A stretch of 6,195 nucleotides of DNA, taken from the NCBI GenBank assembly GCA_002440225.1, contig DJSH01000090.1, forward strand, positions 1-6,195. The letters are read 5' to 3'. A program made the position numbers and the translations under genes. Source of the DNA: Candidatus Segatella violae. Lineage in GTDB: Bacteria; Bacteroidota; Bacteroidia; Bacteroidales; Bacteroidaceae. The notes beneath the pieces are model-generated. The model was given only the letters and a program-made list of their open reading frames with translations, ran no database searches and was not told where the DNA came from. Below, in pieces: positions 1-5,114 of this stretch; positions within the stretch are counted from its first letter, which is position 1; each line of letters starts with the position of its first letter.

Positions 1-19
1 CCAACTGAACTAACGCACC
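1..19 (-). tRNA. 5' end of a tRNA gene, truncated by the window edge
   Basis: Read on the minus strand from 19 down to 1, the sequence is GGTGCGTTAGTTCAGTTGG. It fits tRNA positions 1-19: a seven-base acceptor strand (GGTGCGT), U8 and A9, a D-stem strand GUUC at 10-13, A14, purine G15, two U residues, and the invariant G18 G19 of the D-loop. A typical promoter sits upstream at 70-101, which would give a leader of about 45 nt before the mature 5' end. The anticodon and 3' half lie outside the window, so the amino acid cannot be read. The D-arm resembles tRNA-Asp of Bacteroidota, but that is only a guess. Nothing here folds into a complete cloverleaf, so the call rests on matching the conserved positions. 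Confidence 0.72.
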
Positions 20-69
20 AATTTACAATCAAATTGAATTGCTTAACGCTCATTTTTCATTTGCGAGTG

Positions 70-101
70 CAAAGGTACTCAAAATATTTGGTTCCACCAA
101 A
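70..101 (-). promoter_or_regulatory. Bacteroidota-type promoter driving the tRNA gene
   Basis: On the minus strand TTTG (98-101) is followed after 20 bp by TACCTTTG (70-77). This is an exact match to the primary-sigma consensus of Bacteroidota, TTTG then TAnnTTTG. Transcription should start near 65-68 and proceed leftward into the tRNA at 19. A 7-bp inverted repeat at 86-102 (ATTTGGT-TCC-ACCAAAT on the plus strand) overlaps the -33 element. Confidence 0.8.
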
Positions 102-117
102 TTTTTCCATTACTTTT

Positions 118-627
118 TTACAAAAAACATTGAAAAAGATAGGCATTTTCATAGCCTACCCCCTTACGGAGCCAGTCTTTCAGCATTTTACCATCAGAAA
201 AACCAGTAGACGACAACATTTTGACAGCTTTCTCATTGCTTTCCGCAACGATGGCGTAAACCTGATGAAGATGCAATACTTCGCGGGCATAATCCAACAT
301 CAAGTCCACAGTCTTCTTACCCAATCCCCTGCCTTGCCACTCACGCTTTATCAAGATACCAAGTTCGGCACGCAGATGGCGAGGGTCGAAATTGATGAGG
401 TCTACGATACCCACCGTCTCATGGTCGTCGTTTTCTACCATCAACCTCACCTGCTTGTCGGCATAGATGTCGGCAGTAGCACTGGCGATGTAGTCGATGA
501 GATTCTGTCGGGAGTAAGGCACATTGGTATTGCCAACACCCCAGATACTCATGTCGTTCTCTACCTCATAAAGCAGGTCGAGATCTTCCATCTCAAGGGC
601 TCGCAGATGTATGTTCTCTTTATTCAT
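118..627 (-). CDS. GNAT-family N-acetyltransferase (SpeG/RimJ-like)
   Basis: This is a cytoplasmic acetyl-CoA-dependent N-acetyltransferase of 169 residues, a normal length for the Acetyltransf_3 (RimJ/SpeG) group. The N-terminus (residues 6-16, IHLRALEMEDL) is the usual first strand and helix. The strand RAELGI (86-91) leads into the acetyl-CoA pyrophosphate loop QGRGLG (98-103). N131, A134 and G142-F143 match the C-terminal NEKA...GF motif. The order of motifs resembles spermidine N-acetyltransferase SpeG, but the substrate (polyamine, ribosomal protein N-terminus, antibiotic or amino acid) cannot be read from sequence. I chose ATG at 627, directly before KENIHLRAL. An in-frame ATG at 669 would add 14 residues encoded by the palindrome, which have no family counterpart. 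The gene lies 85 bp after the glycosyltransferase, with no consensus promoter visible, so it is either the last gene of the upstream unit or driven by a non-canonical promoter in the repeat region. Confidence 0.88.
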   Translation of the reverse strand: MNKENIHLRALEMEDLDLLYEVENDMSIWGVGNTNVPYSRQNLIDYIASATADIYADKQVRLMVENDDHETVGIVDLINFDPRHLRAELGILIKREWQGRGLGKKTVDLMLDYAREVLHLHQVYAIVAESNEKAVKMLSSTGFSDGKMLKDWLRKGVGYENAYLFQCFL

Positions 628-650
628 TTCTAGACTTTTTATATTAATAT

Positions 651-672
651 ATAATGTACGCGCGTACATTAT
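651..672. repeat. 22-bp perfect palindrome upstream of the acetyltransferase gene
   Basis: The core at 653-670 is AATGTACGCGCGTACATT, extended by one complementary base pair on each side twice, to give 11 + 11 bp without a mismatch. It lies 24 bp upstream of the acetyltransferase start, between two co-directional genes. In RNA it would form a 9-bp stem with a GCGC loop, but the bases after it on the minus strand are not a U-tract, so it is a poor intrinsic terminator. An operator for a dimeric regulator is a reasonable alternative. No regulator family can be named from the sequence. Confidence 0.75.
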
Positions 673-717
673 TATATAGCATATGTGGGCTACATTATAT
701 AGTATACATTGGCTACA
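669..717 (-). repeat. Two tandem direct repeats (23 and 26 bp)
   Basis: Read on the minus strand, unit 1 (717-695) and unit 2 (694-669) both start TGTAGCC and both carry CTATATAA. They match at 19 of 23 aligned positions. Unit 1 has GTATAC and unit 2 CATATG near the middle, so each has a small palindromic centre. A third, more diverged unit starting TGTACGC at 668 merges into the perfect palindrome. The glycosyltransferase stop codon (715-713) lies inside unit 1. The AT-rich parts could include a promoter for the acetyltransferase, but no TAnnTTTG element is present. Confidence 0.65.
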
Positions 718-1819
718 AGTTTTTCCACTCCTCCCAACTCAACACCTCGCGATGCGTAATCACCTTGCCTATAGCTCTGGTATAGGTAGCCAACATCACG
801 GGGCTTTTATCGGCGCGCTCCGACAATTCCGCCAGTATCTGCTCGTAACTCATCTCGTCGGCATCCATCAGCAGGAAATGATCGTCGCTATGCTTGCGAG
901 GTTTGAAGAAGCCTAGGCTCTTGCGCACCCTGCCTGCCATCATCTTGACCAGAGCCATGGATGCCTTCGCATAGATGGCAACCTTGATGGGCACACTCAG
1001 CAAGACCGACATCCCCACATAATGCTTCTTGAAGAAGATGAGCATGGCTTCATAGAAAACATGCACATAGCGGAAACTCGACTTCTCCGTGCTCTCGCCT
1101 TTATAATGCAGGATGTCAAAGGGCAAATAATAATTATGCCAGCCGCCTTCAAGGAGTCGATAAGAGAGGTCGATGTCCTCGCCATACATGAAGAAATCTT
1201 CATCGAGCAGTCCCACCTGATGCAATGCCTGGCGGCGCAACATACAAAAAGCACCGCTCACCACCTCAATCTGGCAAGGTTGGTTCCAGGGCAGATAACC
1301 CATGTAATAGCGGCCGAAGAGACGATGCCGAGGCCAACGATTGCAGAACCCCAACATCTTGAAGAGCGCCACCATCGGCGTAGGCAATCCCCGTCTACTC
1401 TCCCTGGCAGGGATACCTTCGCTGGTGAGCATTCTCACGCCCACAGCCCCCGCATCGGGATGGGCGTCGAGAAATTCCACGCATCGCAGCAATACATGTT
1501 CGCCCACGATAGTGTCGGGATTGAGCAGGAGCACATACTCGCCCTTAGCTTGCCTGATAGCCAGATTGTTGGCACCGGCAAAGCCTAGGTTGCGATGGCT
1601 CTCCATAAATCTTACCTGTGGATAGTAGGCCGCGGGGTAACGCTTGCGAAGATATTCAAGCGACCCATCCTGCGAATGATTGTCCACCACCAGCACCTCC
1701 CCCACGGAATCCATTCCTACAGAAGCCTGCAACACATCGATGGCTCTCAGAACCGAGCGCAAACATTGGTCGAGATAAAACTTCACCTTATAGTTGACGA
1801 TGACTATCGAGAGTTTCAT
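713..1819 (-). CDS. Family 2 glycosyltransferase (WbbL/rhamnosyltransferase-like)
   Basis: This inverting GT-A glycosyltransferase of 368 residues is expected at the cytoplasmic face of the inner membrane, moving a sugar from a nucleotide-sugar to an envelope polysaccharide or lipid-linked acceptor. Motifs appear in order: KLSIVIVNY (2-10) opening the Rossmann-like fold; VVDNHSQDGS (44-53); RNLGFAGANN (76-85); LLLNPDT (97-103), whose D102 corresponds to the metal-binding D of the DxD-like site; SGAFCMLRR (188-196); and GLLDEDFFMYGEDIDLSYR (203-221), with E214-D215 in the usual acceptor/base region. These are hallmarks of the rhamnosyltransferase-like GT2 subgroup. About 75 residues after roughly position 290 lie beyond the catalytic domain and match no motif I know. 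I start at ATG 1819, where the fold begins. A TTG at 1840 directly abutting the preceding stop would add seven residues and is less likely. Donor and acceptor are unknown. The gap to the upstream gene is 21 bp. Confidence 0.93.
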   Translation of the reverse strand: MKLSIVIVNYKVKFYLDQCLRSVLRAIDVLQASVGMDSVGEVLVVDNHSQDGSLEYLRKRYPAAYYPQVRFMESHRNLGFAGANNLAIRQAKGEYVLLLNPDTIVGEHVLLRCVEFLDAHPDAGAVGVRMLTSEGIPARESRRGLPTPMVALFKMLGFCNRWPRHRLFGRYYMGYLPWNQPCQIEVVSGAFCMLRRQALHQVGLLDEDFFMYGEDIDLSYRLLEGGWHNYYLPFDILHYKGESTEKSSFRYVHVFYEAMLIFFKKHYVGMSVLLSVPIKVAIYAKASMALVKMMAGRVRKSLGFFKPRKHSDDHFLLMDADEMSYEQILAELSERADKSPVMLATYTRAIGKVITHREVLSWEEWKNL

Positions 1820-1840
1820 GGGCTCAGGCTGGGAATACAA

Positions 1841-2266
1841 TTACTCCTCGGTCTCGTCCACACACCTTCCGATGGAAGGATAGATGAAGAAAAGACAGAG
1901 GAAGAGGATAATGGCCATGTAACCGAAAGCAGGGGCCATGGTCTGATAATACATAAAGGTATTGATGAGCATAGGCAGGCAGAGCATGTTGAGACGCGCC
2001 GTACCCCACTGGAGGAGCGCCGTCCCCTTGCCACTCACCAACTTGCGATGCACCCATTTGAAACTGAACAACTTCAGCGCCAAGGGTATCACGATGATGG
2101 TGAGTAGTTCCATCACCACCGTGATGACGTATACCAGCGTCACGTCGCCCGCCAGATCGGTAGGTTCAAGCCATTCCATCTCATAGAGTGCCACCAGCAA
2201 GAGTGTCACCACAACCATGAAGAGGAAATTGGTCATCAATATTCGTTGTACTTGCTTGAGTTCCAC
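1841..2266 (-). CDS. Small four-helix integral membrane protein of unknown function
   Basis: I do not recognise this 141-residue protein. Hydrophobic segments at about 10-28, 42-67, 92-110 and 113-130 suggest four membrane helices. The short basic N-terminus (K4, R8), a central basic loop (K65-K80, with K70, H73, R74, K75 and K80) and an acidic tail (DETEE, 137-141) flank them. The second helix carries a buried-looking glutamate (E53). No cysteine pairs, nucleotide-binding motif or catalytic signature are evident. The first available start after the in-frame stop is GTG at 2266. The first ATG, at 2236, would remove ten residues including the basic KQVQR stretch but leave all helices nearly intact. 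It sits 36 bp after recR and 21 bp before the glycosyltransferase, so it is probably co-transcribed with both. An accessory role in envelope glycan work with the glycosyltransferase is possible but is only inferred from adjacency. Confidence 0.85.
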   Translation of the reverse strand: MELKQVQRILMTNFLFMVVVTLLLVALYEMEWLEPTDLAGDVTLVYVITVVMELLTIIVIPLALKLFSFKWVHRKLVSGKGTALLQWGTARLNMLCLPMLINTFMYYQTMAPAFGYMAIILFLCLFFIYPSIGRCVDETEE

Positions 2267-2302
2267 GTTTTATTCAAGTGTGTTTAATAGGATGATACAA
2301 TG

Positions 2303-2914
2303 TTATCGCCCGAAAGGCGTGCGGTTCAGGATGCTTCGCCCCAGGGTCACCTCGTCGGTATATTCCAGTTCGTCTCCCACGGAAATGCCTCGGGCTATCA
2401 CCGAGAGCTTCACAGGATAGTCGGCAAGCTTGCGAGAGATATAGAAATTGGTGGTATCGCCCTCCATCGTACTGCTAAGGGCGAAAATCACCTCGTTCAC
2501 TCCCCCATCAGCCACGCGCTTCACAAGCGAATCAATCTCGATGTCGGAAGGACCGATGCCATCCATTGGCGAGATGATGCCGCCCAACACATGATAGAGA
2601 CCATGAAACTGCTGCGTGTTTTCCACCGCCAGCACGTCTTGCACATTCTCCACCACACATATCGTGGAGGCGTCACGCCGAGGGTCGCTGCATATCGGGC
2701 ACACCTCGGTGTCGCTGATGTTGTGGCACACCTTGCAATACTTCACCTCGTGCTTCATCTTCGAGATGGCAGTGGTAAACTGCTCCACCTCCTCGTCGCT
2801 TCGGCGAAGCATGTTGAGCACAAGGCGCAAGGCTGTCTTGCGCCCTATGCCCGGAAGCTTGGCAAATTCGCCCACCGCCTTCTCCAAAAGAGCAGAAGAA
2901 TACTGTTGTTGCAT
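2303..2914 (-). CDS. recR: Recombination mediator protein RecR
   Basis: RecR acts in the cytoplasm with RecO (and RecF) to load RecA on SSB-coated single-stranded DNA during gap and break repair. The protein is 203 residues, the usual length. All family parts are present in order: the helix-hairpin-helix LPGIGRKTALRL (20-31); a four-cysteine zinc finger with C60, C63, C72 and C75; a Toprim core starting VVENVQDVLAVE (87-98); FHGLYHVLGGIISPMDGIGP (103-122); and the C-terminal ARGISVGDELEYTDEVTLGRSI (174-195), containing the Walker-B-like segment. No key residue is missing. The ATG at 2914 gives the standard RecR N-terminus. It begins only 15 bp after the barrel protein, with no TAnnTTTG match in that gap, so it likely depends on upstream transcription. 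The gene is commonly found next to dnaX and the YbaB nucleoid protein in other phyla, which is not the case here. Confidence 0.98.
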   Translation of the reverse strand: MQQQYSSALLEKAVGEFAKLPGIGRKTALRLVLNMLRRSDEEVEQFTTAISKMKHEVKYCKVCHNISDTEVCPICSDPRRDASTICVVENVQDVLAVENTQQFHGLYHVLGGIISPMDGIGPSDIEIDSLVKRVADGGVNEVIFALSSTMEGDTTNFYISRKLADYPVKLSVIARGISVGDELEYTDEVTLGRSILNRTPFGR

Positions 2915-2929
2915 TCCCGCCCCCTTGGA

Positions 2930-3418
2930 TTAGAGATATACGCCGATGCCCACCTTCAAGCCTACGGTAGAATAGTCGGCATGATTTTTGAAACTCTGGT
3001 CGTAGTAGATGGCTGGCTCAATGGTTACTTGCTTGCCGAGGAAGAAAGCATAGCCTATCTCCACGCCCGGCATGAAATCGTTGTAGCCACCAGTATGAGC
3101 CAACTTAACGCCCGCACCAAGGTAGAGACCGTTTTGCTCTACATAGAATCGTCCCTGTGCACCTACAGAGAAATAGTCTTTCACGCCATCTTGACCAGAA
3201 TGGGTATACTCTGCCTGACCGAGTAACATCCAGTCGTCGGCAATGAAATATCCTGCCTTGGCCTGTACACCGAGATTGAGGTCTTGCGAACCATTATAAC
3301 TCAAGTTGAGACCCGTCACCGACGCGCCACAATACTTCTTTCCACTTTCAAACTGTGCATGGGCAGCCGCTGTCGTGAGCAGAGCCACTGCCATGATCGC
3401 TAATTTCTTCATACGCAT
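2930..3418 (-). CDS. Small outer-membrane beta-barrel protein
   Basis: This 162-residue protein has a clear Sec signal peptide: a basic start (MRMKK), a hydrophobic core and an A-H-A site, with cleavage predicted after A21 to leave a mature N-terminus QFESGKKY. The mature part of about 140 residues is a run of alternating polar/hydrophobic strands with glycine and aromatic residues, such as LNLGVQAKAGYFI, LLGQAEYTH and GLYLGAGVKLA. It ends in the strand TVGLKVGIGVYL. This pattern and size fit an eight-stranded barrel of the OMP_b-brl/OmpW-OmpX type common in Bacteroidota. Its job (structural, porin-like or binding) cannot be told. A second in-frame ATG at 3412 (MKKLAIM) is an equally good start. 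It follows the transporter gene by 19 bp and precedes recR by 15 bp, so it is probably expressed from the cstA promoter. Confidence 0.9.
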   Translation of the reverse strand: MRMKKLAIMAVALLTTAAAHAQFESGKKYCGASVTGLNLSYNGSQDLNLGVQAKAGYFIADDWMLLGQAEYTHSGQDGVKDYFSVGAQGRFYVEQNGLYLGAGVKLAHTGGYNDFMPGVEIGYAFFLGKQVTIEPAIYYDQSFKNHADYSTVGLKVGIGVYL

Positions 3419-3437
3419 AATTGAGATGTGTATTAAT

Positions 3438-4979
3438 TTATATTTTATAATTTACTTTCTGATACTTACGATACCAAGCGAAGAACCATACCAACGCTAC
3501 CACCAGGATGATGACGCTGCCAGAGTAGCCGAGCACGCCTTTGAGACCCAGTGCCTGAGGCGACACGAGCAGGAAGGTAGAGCAAACCACCGTCATAAAC
3601 AAGGCTGGCACCAAGGTAATGACGAAAGGCTTCTTCTGCTGCACCATGTATACGGTGAGCGTCCAGAGGGTGAACACAGAGAGCGTCTGGTTGGCCCATC
3701 CGAAATACTGCCAGATGATGTTGAATCCATCAGGGTTCTCCATCTGCCAAACCAAGATGCCGATGGTGACGGCAAACAGAGGAATGCAGACATAGAGACG
3801 CTTGCTCATGGAGCGCTGCTCCAAGTGGATAGCCTCGGCGATGATGAGGCGTGCACTGCGCAATGCAGTATCGCCACTGGTGATAGGGGCTGCGACAACA
3901 CCCAGCAACGCCAGGATGCCACCTGCGACACCCAACCAGCTTGAGCAAACAATCTTTACCACGGTAGGAGCGTCGAAATTCTGAATGAGCGACTTGCCGC
4001 CGTCAGCCTGGGCGATGAACTGCTGTGCCACCTCTGGGCTCACGCACTCGCGCCAGCCACCATAATAGAAGAAATACATGGAAACCGTTGCCCAAATCAA
4101 TGCCACGACTCCCTCAGTAATCATAGCGCCATAGAAGATTGGGCGTCCCATCTTCTCACTCTTCATACAACGAGCCATCAAAGGGCTCTGGGTAGCATGG
4201 AAACCGCTGATGGCTCCACAAGCGATGGTGATGAAGAGACATGGGAAGAGCGGACTCTTCTCCATAAAAGGCTCCGTGCCCAACCAAGCAGGGTTCTCAT
4301 TGAGATTGCAAGCCTGCAAGTTGCTCCACAACTCAGGCAGTGAAGGCCACTTCACGAACAAGCCTATCATCAGCGCACCCGCCATGAACAAGAGCGAGAA
4401 GGCGAAGAGAGGATACACCTTGCCGATAATCTTGTCGATAGGCAGCAACGTGGCAATGATGTAATATACGAAGATGACCACAATCCAGAACATCTTGCTT
4501 CCCCAGATGGCATCGGTATTGCAGAGACCGTTCAGGATGATGGCTGGGCTATATACGAACACAGCACCCACCATCATGAGCAGCAACACGGAGAAGACGA
4601 GCATCACCTTCTTGGTCTTTCCACCCAGATACTTGCCCACGAGCTCAGGCAGTCCGGCACCATCGTTACGAAGGCTGAGCATACCGCTCATATAGTCGTG
4701 CATGGCACCAGCGAAGATACATCCGAAGATAATCCACAGATAGGCCACAGGACCATACCACGCACCCATGATGGCACCGAAGATTGGTCCGGTTCCCGCA
4801 ATGTTGAGGAACTGAATCATGAAGATTTTCCAACTAGGCAGAACCAGGAAGTCGACACCATCGGCTTTGGTCACTGCTGGCGTAGGGCGGTCGTCAGGAC
4901 CGAACACATGCGCCACAAACTTTCCATAAAGAAGATAGCCCAACACGAGGGCCACCAAACTAATAATGAAACTGACCAT
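3438..4979 (-). CDS. cstA: Carbon starvation protein CstA-family transporter
   Basis: This is an inner-membrane transporter of the CstA family. Characterised members in enterobacteria (CstA, BtsT) import pyruvate and are linked to peptide use under carbon starvation. At 513 residues it is shorter than the roughly 700-residue E. coli CstA and corresponds to the compact form. Visible family signatures are the opening membrane helix with YGKFV (18-22), FGPDDRPTPA (26-35), the conserved NIAGTGPIFGAIMGAWYGP (59-77), FAGAMHDYMSG (89-99) followed by SLRNDG, and ACGAISGFHATQSP with G259-F260-H261. Many hydrophobic segments cover the rest, ending in a tryptophan-rich helix and a basic tail (YRKYQKVNYKI). 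The ATG at 4979 is preceded by an A-rich stretch rather than a Shine-Dalgarno. It is the first gene of the minus-strand unit, with its own promoter near 5049-5079 and a leader of about 65 nt that contains a GTGA/TCAC dyad. Substrate in this organism is inferred only from the family. Confidence 0.95.
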   Translation of the reverse strand: MVSFIISLVALVLGYLLYGKFVAHVFGPDDRPTPAVTKADGVDFLVLPSWKIFMIQFLNIAGTGPIFGAIMGAWYGPVAYLWIIFGCIFAGAMHDYMSGMLSLRNDGAGLPELVGKYLGGKTKKVMLVFSVLLLMMVGAVFVYSPAIILNGLCNTDAIWGSKMFWIVVIFVYYIIATLLPIDKIIGKVYPLFAFSLLFMAGALMIGLFVKWPSLPELWSNLQACNLNENPAWLGTEPFMEKSPLFPCLFITIACGAISGFHATQSPLMARCMKSEKMGRPIFYGAMITEGVVALIWATVSMYFFYYGGWRECVSPEVAQQFIAQADGGKSLIQNFDAPTVVKIVCSSWLGVAGGILALLGVVAAPITSGDTALRSARLIIAEAIHLEQRSMSKRLYVCIPLFAVTIGILVWQMENPDGFNIIWQYFGWANQTLSVFTLWTLTVYMVQQKKPFVITLVPALFMTVVCSTFLLVSPQALGLKGVLGYSGSVIILVVALVWFFAWYRKYQKVNYKI

Positions 4980-5013
4980 TTTCTTTTATTGCTTATTAAA
5001 TTTCTCTCTATTC

Positions 5014-5026
5014 GTGACAATATCAC
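5014..5026. promoter_or_regulatory. GTGA-N5-TCAC dyad in the cstA leader (possible regulator site)
   Basis: The dyad has GTGA (5014-5017) and TCAC (5023-5026) separated by five bases, followed by A, inside an AT-rich stretch. It resembles CRP/FNR-type half-sites, but the spacer is one base short of the six in the E. coli CRP site. It lies downstream of the predicted cstA start of transcription, in the leader. E. coli cstA is cAMP-CRP controlled, and Bacteroidota carry CRP-superfamily regulators such as Cur. Any link here is speculative. Confidence 0.3.
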
Positions 5027-5048
5027 ATAAATATATTGAATTCTACCG

Positions 5049-5079
5049 CAAAAGTACGATTTTTATTTGAAATACGAAA
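5049..5079 (-). promoter_or_regulatory. Promoter for cstA and downstream genes
   Basis: On the minus strand TACTTTTG (5049-5056) exactly matches the -7 consensus TAnnTTTG. A near-match -33 element TTTC (5076-5079, one mismatch from TTTG) lies 19 bp upstream. Transcription should begin around 5045, giving a leader of about 65 nt before the cstA ATG. It is the only consensus promoter I see upstream of the close-packed five-gene block. Confidence 0.65.
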
Positions 5080-5096
5080 AAATATCTGTATCTTTG
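5066..5096 (+). promoter_or_regulatory. Promoter for the GHL10 glycoside-hydrolase-like gene
   Basis: TTTG (5066-5069), 19 bp, then TATCTTTG (5089-5096): both elements match the Bacteroidota consensus exactly. Start of transcription is expected near 5100, leaving a leader of only about 15 nt before the ATG at 5115. No Shine-Dalgarno fits in that leader. The -33 box lies between the two elements of the divergent cstA promoter. Confidence 0.8.
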
Positions 5097-5114
5097 TTGC
5101 CAAATTGTAAGATT

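Noticed and set aside
628..669. Upstream ATG (669) for the acetyltransferase
   Set aside because: The extra 14 residues would be encoded by the palindrome and AT-rich repeats and lie before the normal start of the GNAT fold; ATG 627 fits the family length.
1022..1588. Plus-strand open frame opposite the glycosyltransferase
   Set aside because: It is antisense to the conserved GT2 core, and its composition is the reverse image of that gene.
1820..1840. TTG start at 1840 for the glycosyltransferase
   Set aside because: A rare start codon that adds only YSQPEP-like residues ahead of the standard MKLSIVIVNY start.
2307..2319. CGCC-CGAAA-GGCG hairpin at the end of recR as a terminator
   Set aside because: The stem is only 4 bp, it lies within the last codons and no U-tract follows on the minus strand.
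2300..3226. Long plus-strand open frame (about 308 codons) opposite recR and the barrel gene
   Set aside because: It is fully antisense to two genes with clear family motifs, has no recognisable domain and spans their intergenic gap; it is a shadow of their codon bias.
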